This document shows positions 53,208 to 60,589 of a stretch of 60,589 nucleotides of DNA, piece after piece. Numbering within the stretch: position 1 is the first letter of the stretch; the number at the start of each line of letters is the position of its first letter. Source of the DNA: Clostridiales bacterium (GTDB taxonomy: Bacteria; Bacillota; Clostridia; Peptostreptococcales; Acidaminobacteraceae); the NCBI GenBank assembly GCA_016342415.1, contig JAEIOD010000030.1:1-60589 (forward strand), in the 5' to 3' direction. Below the pieces are notes generated by a model that made no database searches, was not told where the DNA came from, and saw only the letters and a program-made list of their open reading frames with translations. A program made the translations under genes and the position numbers.

Positions 53208-53227
53208 TAAAAACGAATAATTAAATC

Positions 53228-53450
53228 TGAGAATAAGAGTAGTAACTATTTTCAAACATCTAAGCGAGTCAGGAGTGGTGAAAGCCTGATATGAGAGAAA
53301 ATAGTGAATGGACTTATGAGAGCAAACTGAAATAATAGTAGGTGCGCCGGGTACTCCCGTTATAGAGATGACTGATTGTTTGATCAGAATAACACATTAT
53401 TAAGGTGGCATAACGAGTGATCGTCCTTTTTGAGGGACGATTTTTTTTTT
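53228..53450 (+). promoter_or_regulatory. T-box riboswitch specific for tRNA-Trp, before trpE
   Basis: A T-box leader. Stem I has GTCAGGAGTGGTGAAAGCC-type distal elements and the specifier loop GTGAATGGACTT with Trp codon TGG (53309-53311). The T-box is AAGGTGGCATAACGAG, and TGGC (53406-53409) pairs with a tRNA ending GCCA, matching the usual G discriminator of tRNA-Trp. The terminator is ATCGTCC / GGACGAT (53420-53441) plus T10. Uncharged tRNA-Trp should allow read-through to trpE. No strong terminator separates it from aroF. Confidence 0.95.
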
Positions 53451-53465
53451 GAAAAAGGAGTGAAT

Positions 53466-54881
53466 ATGATTTATCCCGACTACGAAACATTTACAAAACT
53501 ACAGCTTGAATACTCAAGTGTTCCAATCTACACACAATTTAAAGAGGACTATTTTACACCCATTGCAATTTTTGAGAAATTAAAACTTTTAAAACCAACC
53601 TATTTATTAGAAAGTGCAGGTGAACATCAGGAAAACGGTAGATATTCTTATATCGGCTTGGATTCAAAGTATCTCAAAGATCACTTTACATCCATCCACT
53701 CATTAGAAAAGCATCTTACTGGATACAAAAATATGACCATTTCAGTTCTCCCTCCTTTTTATAATGGTTTTATTGGTTACCTAGGATATGAAAGCATACA
53801 GGCATTACATCCAATAGAAATAAAGCATCAATCCGAAATCCCCACCCTCCAACTTCTATTTTCAAAGGTAACGGTTATTATTGATCACTTTATAAATGAG
53901 ATTTCTATTGTATATAATGCGGATTGTTTAGGAGATGAATACCATGTAGGCGTTCAAGCAGTGAAAAAAATTCATAATTTGATTCAAAATGAAAATATCC
54001 TGCCCAAACATCATAAATTTCCCGGGCAATTAATCATATCCTCTAATATGACAAAGAACAGTTACATCGAAATGGTGAAAAAAGCTCAAAACTATATTGC
54101 TGAGGGAGATATTTTTCAGGTTGTATTGTCTCAAAAATTTACAGCGGACTATAGTTCTGACCCTTTTGAAGTTTACAAGAGTGTCCGTCGAGAAAATCCT
54201 TCACCGTATTTAAGTTATATTGAATTCGAGGATGTGATCACTATTTGCTCTTCACCAGAGCTTTTGATTAAACATCAGGACAGCCTTATCGAGACTGCGC
54301 CAATTGCTGGGACAAGAGCCGTTAAAAACGATGGTAAAGATGATCAGAGAGCTCATGAACTTCTAAACGATGAAAAGGAATTGGCAGAACATCTGATGCT
54401 TGTTGATTTGGGGCGTAATGATGTTGGAAGAGTTTCAAAACCAGGTAGTGTTCATGTGGAATCATTTTGCCAGATCAAAAAATATGCAAAAGTAATGCAT
54501 CTGGTTTCTTCTGTAAAAGGCATCCTTAAAGAAGATGAAAATTCCATTTCAGCTTTAATCTCTGCCTTCCCAGCTGGTACTGTATCAGGTGCACCCAAAA
54601 TAAGGGCTATGGAAATCATAGATGAACTTGAACCTGATAATAGAAATCTATATGCAGGTTCCATCTTTTATATCAATAATAATGGGAACTTAAATAGCTG
54701 TATTGCAATAAGAACCATTATGATTAAAGACAATCAATTGACCATCCAAAGTGGTGGTGGCATTGTTTACGATTCAAAACCTGAGGATGAGTACCTAGAA
54801 ACATTAAACAAAGCGGGTGCATTATTTAGTGCTTTAGAAAACCTTTATGAAGGAGGCATTCACTATGATTTTAATCATTGA
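53466..54881 (+). CDS. trpE: Anthranilate synthase component I
   Basis: A 471-residue chorismate-using enzyme. The LLES motif for tryptophan feedback binding is present as YLLESAGEHQENGRY (the region near residue 47), then the catalytic half has GDIFQVVLSQKF, ETAPIAGTRAV, AEHLMLVDLGRND, AFPAGTVSGAPKIRAMEII and IRTIMIKDN. All key residues appear intact. The start is the ATG behind AAAGGAGTG, not the longer frame that runs into the T-box terminator. It overlaps trpG by 17 bp. Confidence 0.96.
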   Translation: MIYPDYETFTKLQLEYSSVPIYTQFKEDYFTPIAIFEKLKLLKPTYLLESAGEHQENGRYSYIGLDSKYLKDHFTSIHSLEKHLTGYKNMTISVLPPFYNGFIGYLGYESIQALHPIEIKHQSEIPTLQLLFSKVTVIIDHFINEISIVYNADCLGDEYHVGVQAVKKIHNLIQNENILPKHHKFPGQLIISSNMTKNSYIEMVKKAQNYIAEGDIFQVVLSQKFTADYSSDPFEVYKSVRRENPSPYLSYIEFEDVITICSSPELLIKHQDSLIETAPIAGTRAVKNDGKDDQRAHELLNDEKELAEHLMLVDLGRNDVGRVSKPGSVHVESFCQIKKYAKVMHLVSSVKGILKEDENSISALISAFPAGTVSGAPKIRAMEIIDELEPDNRNLYAGSIFYINNNGNLNSCIAIRTIMIKDNQLTIQSGGGIVYDSKPEDEYLETLNKAGALFSALENLYEGGIHYDFNH

Positions 54882-55464
54882 TAATTATGATTCGTTTACC
54901 TATAACTTAGTCCAAATGGTTGAAACACTTTATTCTCCAGTAATGATCATTAGAAACGATGAGTTAACCGTAAGGGAAATCAAAAAACTAAATCCTAAGG
55001 GAATCATTCTCTCCCCTGGACCCTGTACACCTAATGAAGCAGGCATTTGTTTGGAGCTTGTACAATCCTTATATAAGGAAATACCTTTTTTAGGCGTCTG
55101 TTTAGGACATCAAACAATTGCTCAAGCTTTCGGATCTACTATAATAAAAGCCAAACATCTTTTACATGGCAAAGTAGATACCATACGCCATGACTACAAA
55201 GGATTATTTTATGAGTTACCAAAAATACTAACAGCAACTCGTTACCATTCATTAATAGTAGATGATTACAAACTCCCCTATCAACTAATGGTTACAGCTA
55301 GATCTACAACCGATCAATATATCATGGGCATAAGACATATCGAGTATCCCATTGAAGGGATTCAGTTTCACCCAGAATCATATAAAACAGAACATGGCAT
55401 GACCATTATCAGAAACTTTACGGAGTTAGTTAGAGGAGGCGCGTATGTACAAATCACTTCTTAA
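54865..55464 (+). CDS. trpG: Anthranilate synthase component II (glutaminase)
   Basis: A 199-residue class I glutamine amidotransferase. LIIDNYDSFTYNLVQMV, SPGPCTPNEAGIC, the nucleophile elbow GVCLGHQTIAQAFG, and the catalytic FHPES of the triad are all present. It supplies ammonia to TrpE. No fusion to TrpD is seen. The ATG follows AAGGAGG within the end of trpE. It may also serve PabB, as is known for dual-use TrpG. Confidence 0.95.
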   Translation: MILIIDNYDSFTYNLVQMVETLYSPVMIIRNDELTVREIKKLNPKGIILSPGPCTPNEAGICLELVQSLYKEIPFLGVCLGHQTIAQAFGSTIIKAKHLLHGKVDTIRHDYKGLFYELPKILTATRYHSLIVDDYKLPYQLMVTARSTTDQYIMGIRHIEYPIEGIQFHPESYKTEHGMTIIRNFTELVRGGAYVQITS

Positions 55465-56446
55465 TACCATCATGGCTGATACACTAACAGTCGATCAATC
55501 TTATAGTATCGGACAATATATTTTATCTGGAGATGCAACAGAAATTGAGATTGCCTCATTGTTAACCGCTCTTACATTTAAAGATGAATCATTTGAACTT
55601 ATTGCTGGCTTTGCACAAGCACTTAGGCTTTATTCCATGAAAATGATACCCACAAGTAAAGCTTTAATTGATGTTTGTGGCACTGGTGGTGATGGCTCAA
55701 ATACGTTTAATATCAGCACGACTGTCAGTTTACTTTTAGCCACTCGAATGAAGGTTTCCAAACATGGCAATCGTTCAATATCATCGAGAAGTGGTAGTGC
55801 TGATGTCTTGAACGCATTAAAAATTCCAAAACCGGATACCGCTGAGATGATCGATAAACTGTTGACTGAAAAAAATTACAGTTTTTTATATGCTCCCTAT
55901 ATGCATCCACATATGAAATATGTCATGCCTGTCAGAATAGCACTTAAAATACCGACAATTTTTAATATTATCGGACCTTTATGCAATCCATATACACTCA
56001 AGTATCAAATTATTGGTGTCTATAAAGAGACTTTATTAATTCCAATGGCAAAAGCTCTGATGCATTTGGGGATTCAAAATGGAGCTGTTATACATGGCCA
56101 TAACGGTTTAGACGAATTATCTATTTCAGGTGTTAATAAAGTTGTCTATATCCATAACAACCGAATCACTGAAGATACAATTGATCCAAAAAACTTTGGC
56201 ATCCCATATCAAAGTTTGGAAGATATTGCAGGTGGAACAGCTTCTATCAATGCTGAAATTACAAAAAAGGTACTTTCGGGTGAGAAAGGTCCCAAACAAG
56301 ATATTGTAGCTTTAAATGCAGGTCTTGGATTTTTTATAGGTGAGGAAGTCTCGTCGCTGAGCGATGGCATAAAACTGGCCTATCAACTCTTAAACAATAA
56401 AAAGGGATTAGATGTACTTATCAGTTTAAAGGAGCGTGTTATATGA
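55445..56446 (+). CDS. trpD: Anthranilate phosphoribosyltransferase
   Basis: A 333-residue enzyme that adds PRPP-derived ribose to anthranilate. IDVCGTGGDGSNTFNIST is the PRPP loop; KHGNRSISSRSGSADVLNAL and GPLCNPYTLKYQIIGVY complete the fold, and HGHNGLDELSISG near 220 is standard. It overlaps trpG by 20 bp and the next gene by 4 bp. ATG follows AGAGGAGG. Confidence 0.96.
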   Translation: MYKSLLNTIMADTLTVDQSYSIGQYILSGDATEIEIASLLTALTFKDESFELIAGFAQALRLYSMKMIPTSKALIDVCGTGGDGSNTFNISTTVSLLLATRMKVSKHGNRSISSRSGSADVLNALKIPKPDTAEMIDKLLTEKNYSFLYAPYMHPHMKYVMPVRIALKIPTIFNIIGPLCNPYTLKYQIIGVYKETLLIPMAKALMHLGIQNGAVIHGHNGLDELSISGVNKVVYIHNNRITEDTIDPKNFGIPYQSLEDIAGGTASINAEITKKVLSGEKGPKQDIVALNAGLGFFIGEEVSSLSDGIKLAYQLLNNKKGLDVLISLKERVI

Positions 56447-57792
56447 CAATACTGGAAAATATCGTAAAACATAAGATTCAAGAAGTCCGTGCATTCAAAA
56501 AAATATATGCATTCCTGAATAATGAGCAATTGGATTTTCCTAATTCTAATTCCTTGCTCAAACGTCTGAAAAACGATTCCAATATATCTGTAATTGCAGA
56601 AATAAAAAAAGGCTCTCCATCAAAAGGATATTTCGCAAAGAACTTATCAGTCTCTGATTGTACTGAATACTATTCAATTAATAACGCTGCCTGCATTTCA
56701 GTTCTAACAGATCGCAAATTCTTTTATGGTGGATTTGATATATTGAAACAAGTCCGGTCATTAACACCTTTACCAATCCTATGTAAAGACTTTATTATTG
56801 ATGAGATACAAATCAAAATGGCAAAAAAATATGGTGCTAATGTTATCTTATTAATCAAAAGGATTCTCACACGAGAGAAACTCATCCAGTTACTTGATTG
56901 TGCTAGAAAACATCATCTAGAAGTACTCGTAGAAATTGATTCTATATTAGAGTTTGATAGTATAAAAGACTTGAATTTCGAAATGTGCGGTGTCAATAAT
57001 AGAAACTTAGCTGATTTTACTGTGTCTCTAGATAAGACAAAACAACTTGCAAGACATGTTACTCAAGCAGGTAAGTTATTAATTAGCGAAAGTGGTATTT
57101 ATTCTGAAGAGCAAATTGTGGAGCTTATCCCTTATAATATTTCCGGCGTACTTGTTGGTGAGGCGCTGATACGAGATCAATCAACTGATTTGATTCAAAA
57201 AATGCAAAAATCAAAAAAAACAGTTCAAATTAAAATATGTGGTATTCAAACTATAACTGATGCAATCGCAATTGATCATATGAATGTGGAGTATATTGGA
57301 CTCGTATTTGCCAAAAGCAAAAGACAGATTACAAAGGCATTAGGATATGAAATATGTAATCAAATAAAAAATGCTAAAACGGTTGGTGTATTTATGAATC
57401 AAGATAAGAAATTCATTGAGCATCTTTATGCTAGCTGTCATTTGGATTATGTTCAACTGCATGGCGATATTGACATTGAATCGTTAAATATCCCTAAGGA
57501 GAATATCATAAAAGCCATCGCATATACGGAAATAGAAGCATCAGAATACTCATATATTTTAATCGATGGCCATCAGCCTGGATCCGGAAATATTTATAAT
57601 CTTGATCTCGTTAAAACCAATATCAATCAAAGATATATTCTAGCTGGTGGTTTAACGTCAGAAAATGTAACTGAACGTTTAAAGGCATTTCCATGTAGTG
57701 TTGTTGATGTCAGTAGCGGTGTTGAAACTGATGGTAAAAAAGATCTAGAAAAAGTAAAACTATTTATAAAGAAAGTACGAGGTATAAAATGA
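56443..57792 (+). CDS. trpCF: TrpC-TrpF fusion: indole-3-glycerol phosphate synthase and PRA isomerase
   Basis: A 449-residue bifunctional enzyme. Residues about 1-252 are indole-glycerol phosphate synthase: ISVIAEIKKGSPSKGYF, ISVLTDRKFFYGGF, LPILCKDFIIDEIQI, GVNNRNLADF and LISESGIYSEEQI. Residues about 256-449 are phosphoribosylanthranilate isomerase: QIKICGIQTITDAI, YIGLVFAKSKRQI, VQLHGD and VDVSSGVETDGKKDL. No stop or frameshift separates the halves, and no other trpF exists in the operon. Fusion of this order is well known in enterobacteria. It overlaps trpD by 4 bp (ATGA). Confidence 0.95.
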   Translation: MTILENIVKHKIQEVRAFKKIYAFLNNEQLDFPNSNSLLKRLKNDSNISVIAEIKKGSPSKGYFAKNLSVSDCTEYYSINNAACISVLTDRKFFYGGFDILKQVRSLTPLPILCKDFIIDEIQIKMAKKYGANVILLIKRILTREKLIQLLDCARKHHLEVLVEIDSILEFDSIKDLNFEMCGVNNRNLADFTVSLDKTKQLARHVTQAGKLLISESGIYSEEQIVELIPYNISGVLVGEALIRDQSTDLIQKMQKSKKTVQIKICGIQTITDAIAIDHMNVEYIGLVFAKSKRQITKALGYEICNQIKNAKTVGVFMNQDKKFIEHLYASCHLDYVQLHGDIDIESLNIPKENIIKAIAYTEIEASEYSYILIDGHQPGSGNIYNLDLVKTNINQRYILAGGLTSENVTERLKAFPCSVVDVSSGVETDGKKDLEKVKLFIKKVRGIK

Positions 57793-58967
57793 CAGGAAAA
57801 TTTGGAATTTACGGTGGCCAATATGTATCTGAGCTTCTTATGAAACCGCTTAAGGAATTGGAAGATCTTTTTGAAAGTGTTAAAACTGATACAGAATTTC
57901 ATAAGGAATATGACAATCTATTGGCAAACTATGTTGGTCGATCAACGCCACTCTATTATGCTGAGAATCTGACAAAAAAATTAGGTGGGGCAAAAATATA
58001 TTTAAAAAGAGAGGATCTAAACCATACAGGTGCCCATAAGATAAATAATGCTATTGGACAAGCATTATTGGCTAGACGTATTGGTAAACAACATATCATA
58101 GCTGAAACAGGTGCAGGACAACACGGTGTTGCGACAGCTACAGCGTGTGCCTTATTAGAGTTGAAATGTACTGTTTTTATGGGAGAGGAGGATATCAAAA
58201 GACAAAGTAGCAATGTTGAACGTATGAGGATATTAGGGGCATCCATCATTTCCGTTTCAAGTGGTAGTAAAGTTCTAAAAGATGCAACCAATGAGGCCAT
58301 AAGATACTGGATTGAGCATATTGATACGGCACATTATATTATTGGTTCTGCGATTGGTCCTCACCCTTACCCAACTATGGTTAAATATTTTCAAAGCATT
58401 ATAGGAAGAGAAACAAAACAGCAGTACAAACTTTATTCATCAAAACCACCCACTAAAATAATTGCATGTGTTGGTGGTGGTAGTAATGCTATTGGTATGT
58501 TTGCCCCATTCATTGGTGGGAAGAGTGAATTAATTGGTGTAGAAGCTGCAGGAAAAGGTATTGATACTCCTTTCCACGCTTCTACACTTACAAAAGGAAA
58601 ACTCGGTGTATTGCATGGTTCTATGATGTATCTTTTACAGGAAAATGGAGGCAATATTACTGAGGTATATTCCATCTCTGCTGGTTTGGATTATCCCGGG
58701 ATAGGTCCGGAACATTGTTATTTAAAAGATGAAAAATTAGTTAGATATGAATCCATCACAGATTTGGAAGCTGTGAGCGCTTTTAAAGTTTTATGTCAAT
58801 TAGAAGGCATTATTCCAGCTTTAGAAAGTTCTCATGCCTTGGCACAGTGTATAAAAGAAGCCCCAGAGATGAGCAATGACGAGTCCGTTATCGTTTGTCT
58901 TTCAGGACGAGGTGACAAAGATCTAAATACTATTTTAAATATGGAGGAAAGTCATGATAAATATTAG
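57789..58967 (+). CDS. trpB: Tryptophan synthase beta chain
   Basis: A 392-residue PLP enzyme. YGGQYVSELL begins the fold; GAHKINNAIGQALLA contains the PLP lysine; AETGAGQHGVATATAC and CVGGGSNAIGMFAPF are the phosphate loop and helix; GLDYPGIGPEH and CLSGRGDKDL close the active site. It condenses indole with serine, receiving indole from TrpA through the tunnel. Start overlaps the fusion gene by 4 bp. Confidence 0.97.
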   Translation: MTGKFGIYGGQYVSELLMKPLKELEDLFESVKTDTEFHKEYDNLLANYVGRSTPLYYAENLTKKLGGAKIYLKREDLNHTGAHKINNAIGQALLARRIGKQHIIAETGAGQHGVATATACALLELKCTVFMGEEDIKRQSSNVERMRILGASIISVSSGSKVLKDATNEAIRYWIEHIDTAHYIIGSAIGPHPYPTMVKYFQSIIGRETKQQYKLYSSKPPTKIIACVGGGSNAIGMFAPFIGGKSELIGVEAAGKGIDTPFHASTLTKGKLGVLHGSMMYLLQENGGNITEVYSISAGLDYPGIGPEHCYLKDEKLVRYESITDLEAVSAFKVLCQLEGIIPALESSHALAQCIKEAPEMSNDESVIVCLSGRGDKDLNTILNMEESHDKY

Positions 58968-59709
58968 CCAGCAATTTGAAGAATCCAAACTTATTATACC
59001 TTACATCATGGTAGGTGATGGTGGCCTTGAACAGTCATGTGCTTTACTTGAACTTTATGTTCAATCCGGTTGTAAAGTAATTGAAATTGGTGTACCCTTT
59101 TCTGATCCAGCGGCAGATGGAGAAACGATTCAGCTCGCAGCTATTCGCGCATTAAAGAAAAATATAACTTTAACGGATTGCCTTACATTTATACAATCCG
59201 GTAAAGAAAAATACCCAGATATCTCATTCATATTAATGACTTATATAAATCCAATAATTCACTATGGCATTAATGATTTCTTTAATGATTCTCTTGCAGA
59301 TGGTATCATAGTACCTGATATGCCTCTAGAGGAATATGATATACTTTATCAACAAGCAAAAAGTAGTAATACAGCAATTGTACCTCTCATTGCAATTGAT
59401 ACAGATTTTAGCCGTATGAAAAACATTTTAGAAAAATCCGATGGTTTCGTCTATGTCATTACACTAAAAGGTATTACCGGAACACAAGATGCTACCATTA
59501 CTCAATCTGAGGATGCCGTCAAAAAACTTAGATATCTTACCAATTTACCATTAGTCGCAGGATTCGGCATAAAAACCTCCCAGCAAATCAATACATTTCA
59601 TAATACATTTGATGGTGTCGTTATTGCTAGTCAACTGATAAAGCACATACAAAATGAAGAATATGGTGAACTTGAAAGACTTTTAAATACTAAAAAAACT
59701 GTTATCTAA
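58954..59709 (+). CDS. trpA: Tryptophan synthase alpha chain
   Basis: A 251-residue TIM-barrel lyase that cleaves indole-3-glycerol phosphate. LIIPYIMVGDGG, EIGVPFSDPAADGETIQLAA (with the catalytic Glu), ADGIIVPDMPLEEYD and VAGFGIKTSQQ are the family motifs. It overlaps trpB by 14 bp and is the last gene of the operon; its stop codon lies in the loop of the terminator. ATG follows GGAGGAAAG. Confidence 0.96.
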   Translation: MINISQQFEESKLIIPYIMVGDGGLEQSCALLELYVQSGCKVIEIGVPFSDPAADGETIQLAAIRALKKNITLTDCLTFIQSGKEKYPDISFILMTYINPIIHYGINDFFNDSLADGIIVPDMPLEEYDILYQQAKSSNTAIVPLIAIDTDFSRMKNILEKSDGFVYVITLKGITGTQDATITQSEDAVKKLRYLTNLPLVAGFGIKTSQQINTFHNTFDGVVIASQLIKHIQNEEYGELERLLNTKKTVI

Positions 59710-59721
59710 GATAACAGTTTT
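59695..59721. terminator. Bidirectional terminator shared by trp operon and tRNA operon
   Basis: AAAACTGTTATC and GATAACAGTTTT form a 12-bp stem whose loop is the TAA stop of trpA. T-runs follow on both strands. Confidence 0.92.
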
Positions 59722-59725
59722 TGTT

Positions 59726-59801
59726 TGGTGCCCAAGGGCGGAATCGAACCACCGACACAGGGATTTTCAGTCCCTTGCTCTACCGACTGAGCTACTTGGG
59801 C
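59726..59801 (-). tRNA. tRNA-Phe (GAA)
   Basis: 76 nt with encoded CCA. Anticodon loop ACTGAAAAT, anticodon GAA; acceptor GCCCAAG pairs with CTTGGGC. Confidence 0.96.
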
Positions 59802-59805
59802 GAAA

Positions 59806-59894
59806 TGGCGGAGAAGGAGGGATTCGAACCCTCGTGGGCTTGCACCCTAACGGTTTTCAAGACCGCCCCGTTATGACCACTTCGGTACCTCTCC
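59806..59894 (-). tRNA. tRNA-Ser (TGA)
   Basis: 89 nt with encoded CCA, a class II tRNA with long variable arm. Anticodon loop CTTGAAA, anticodon TGA; acceptor GGAGAGG pairs with CCTTCTCC. Confidence 0.95.
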
Positions 59895-59899
59895 TAAAT

Positions 59900-59974
59900 T
59901 GGAGCAGAAGACGAGATTTGAACTCGCGACCCTCGCCTTGGCAAGGCGATGCTCTACCACTGAGCCACTTCTGC
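59900..59974 (-). tRNA. tRNA-Gly (GCC)
   Basis: 75 nt with encoded CCA; anticodon loop TTGCCAA, anticodon GCC. Confidence 0.96.
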
Positions 59975-59980
59975 AAAATA

Positions 59981-60065
59981 TGGTGCGGATGAAAGGACTT
60001 GAACCTTCACGTCGTAAGACACTAGATCCTAAGTCTAGCGCGTCTGCCAATTCCGCCACATCCGC
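59981..60065 (-). tRNA. tRNA-Leu (TAG)
   Basis: 85 nt with encoded CCA, long variable arm; anticodon loop CTTAGGA, anticodon TAG. Confidence 0.95.
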
Positions 60066-60085
60066 ATGTAGCATATTTTTTTAAA

Positions 60086-60162
60086 TGGCGATCCAGAAGG
60101 GATTCGAACCCTCGACCTCCAGCGTGACAGGCTGGCGTTCTAACCAGCTGAACTACTGGACC
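60086..60162 (-). tRNA. tRNA-Asp (GTC)
   Basis: 77 nt with encoded CCA; anticodon loop CTGTCAC, anticodon GTC. One G-T pair in the acceptor stem. Confidence 0.95.
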
Positions 60163-60168
60163 GCGTTT

Positions 60169-60244
60169 TGGTGGGAGTAACAGGACTTGAACCTGTGACC
60201 CTCTGCTTGTAAGGCAGATGCTCTCCCAACTGAGCTATACTCCC
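60169..60244 (-). tRNA. tRNA-Val (TAC)
   Basis: 76 nt with encoded CCA; anticodon loop CTTACAA, anticodon TAC. Confidence 0.96.
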
Positions 60245-60248
60245 ATAA

Positions 60249-60323
60249 TGGTGACCCCTAGGGGAATCGAACCCCTGTTACCGCCGTGAAAGGGCGGTGT
60301 CTTAACCGCTTGACCAAGGGGCC
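60249..60323 (-). tRNA. tRNA-Glu (TTC)
   Basis: 75 nt with encoded CCA; anticodon loop CTTTCAC, anticodon TTC. First tRNA after 5S in transcription order. Confidence 0.96.
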
Positions 60324-60329
60324 ATACAA

Positions 60330-60445
60330 ACTAGCAACGTCTTACTTTCCCAGGGGGTTGCCCCCCAAGTATCATCAGCGCTGAGAAACTTAACTTCTGT
60401 GTTCGGGATGGGAACAGGTGTAGCCTTCTCGCTATTGTTACTAGA
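60330..60445 (-). rRNA. rrf: 5S ribosomal RNA
   Basis: On the minus strand it has the conserved GTTCCCATCCCGAACACAGA and AGTTAAG of loops B-C and a terminal stem TAGTAAC/GTTGCTA (60437-60443, 60332-60338). Ends are accurate to a few bases. Confidence 0.93.
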
Positions 60446-60478
60446 TGTGCCTTGAAATTTATCAACAGTCACTCGATT

Positions 60479-60507
60479 ATTATACCAAGTTTTCCCATTG
60501 ATGTCAA
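60479..60507 (-). promoter_or_regulatory. Perfect consensus sigma-A promoter of the 5S-tRNA operon
   Basis: TTGACA (60502-60507), exactly 17 bp, TATAAT (60479-60484) on the minus strand, about 35 bp upstream of 5S. Confidence 0.92.
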
Positions 60508-60511
60508 GTCT

Positions 60512-60534
60512 TTTTTAGAGATATTCTCTAAAAA
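60512..60534. repeat. 10-bp inverted repeat upstream of the 5S promoter
   Basis: TTTTTAGAGA and TCTCTAAAAA with a 3-nt loop, ending 5 bp before the -35 box. It may terminate an upstream transcript from outside the window or be a regulator site. Confidence 0.5.
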
Positions 60535-60589
60535 TTGCACATATGAGTTGACATTTAATGTAACGACTTGAGCCTGCGATCTTGTCGCC

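Noticed and set aside
59871..60084. Apparent proteins across the tRNA genes on both strands
   Set aside because: They are translations of tRNA sequence; such spurious entries are common in databases.
60515..60589. Open frame on the minus strand entering from the window edge
   Set aside because: Twenty-four codons before a stop, and another frame stays open through the 5S promoter. Too short to identify, and either could be chance in AT-rich DNA.
1..60589. CRISPR arrays, prophage genes, intact transposases or a replication origin
   Set aside because: No regularly spaced repeats, phage structural genes, DDE transposase or DnaA-box cluster was seen on either strand by reading.

Overview
The window is AT-rich and comes from an anaerobic, probably amino-acid-fermenting member of the Clostridia (Firmicutes). 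This is inferred from several independent signals: a trimeric NADH-type [FeFe] hydrogenase, a Vor-type 2-oxoacid:ferredoxin oxidoreductase beside phosphate butyryltransferase and butyrate kinases under a sigma-54 activator, a glmS ribozyme, a T-box leader, strong AGGAGG-type ribosome binding sites and consensus sigma-A promoters. I cannot name the genus from the sequence alone.

Layout. (1) 0-9.4 kb, minus strand: rhodanese lipoprotein, a regulator with two methyltransferase domains, hydrogenase genes hndA-hndC-hndD, a winged-helix/ferredoxin protein, an HD-GYP protein and a flavodoxin-ferredoxin fusion. (2) 9.4-12.6 kb: a membrane protein/HTH pair behind a 14-bp inverted repeat, an MFS transporter, a HutD-like protein and a CsaA-like protein. 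(3) 12.7-19.8 kb: an alpha-glucoside module (beta-phosphoglucomutase, GH65 phosphorylase, two ABC permeases, binding protein) with a divergent AraC regulator. (4) 19.8-31.3 kb: accessory genes (EamA and MATE exporters, two acetyltransferases, PHP protein, methyltransferase, TetR-hydrolase pair, GGDEF protein) and 1.3 kb of decayed sequence. A 23-bp direct repeat brackets 4.7 kb of this, one copy lying 3 bp from the 3' end of glmS. (5) 31.3-37.5 kb: glmS with its ribozyme, a duplicated lipoprotein, glmM, and a PadR/DUF1700 pair. (6) 37.6-46 kb: branched-chain acid energy module. (7) 46-48.2 kb: the c-di-AMP synthase pair cdaA-cdaR. (8) 48.2-59.7 kb: aromatic amino acid synthesis, aroBAC on minus and aroF-trpEGD(CF)BA on plus. 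(9) 59.7-60.5 kb, minus: a 5S rRNA gene followed by seven tRNA genes.

How the genes fit together. In the energy module, amino-acid-derived 2-oxoacids would be oxidised by VorABCD to acyl-CoA, then converted by Ptb and Buk to acid plus ATP. A near-consensus sigma-54 promoter (GG-N10-GC) precedes ptb, and the PAS/AAA+/Fis activator is encoded just upstream. The hydrogenase would dispose of the reducing equivalents. In the aromatic block, aroF is preceded by an undocketed 51-codon leader gene whose peptide carries a dense run of Phe, Tyr and Trp codons, followed by mutually exclusive antiterminator and terminator hairpins. Behind aroF a tryptophan-specific T-box governs the trp genes. The block therefore has two RNA-level switches in series, the first responding to aromatic amino acids and the second to uncharged tRNA-Trp. 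This arrangement is the most interesting regulatory feature I found.
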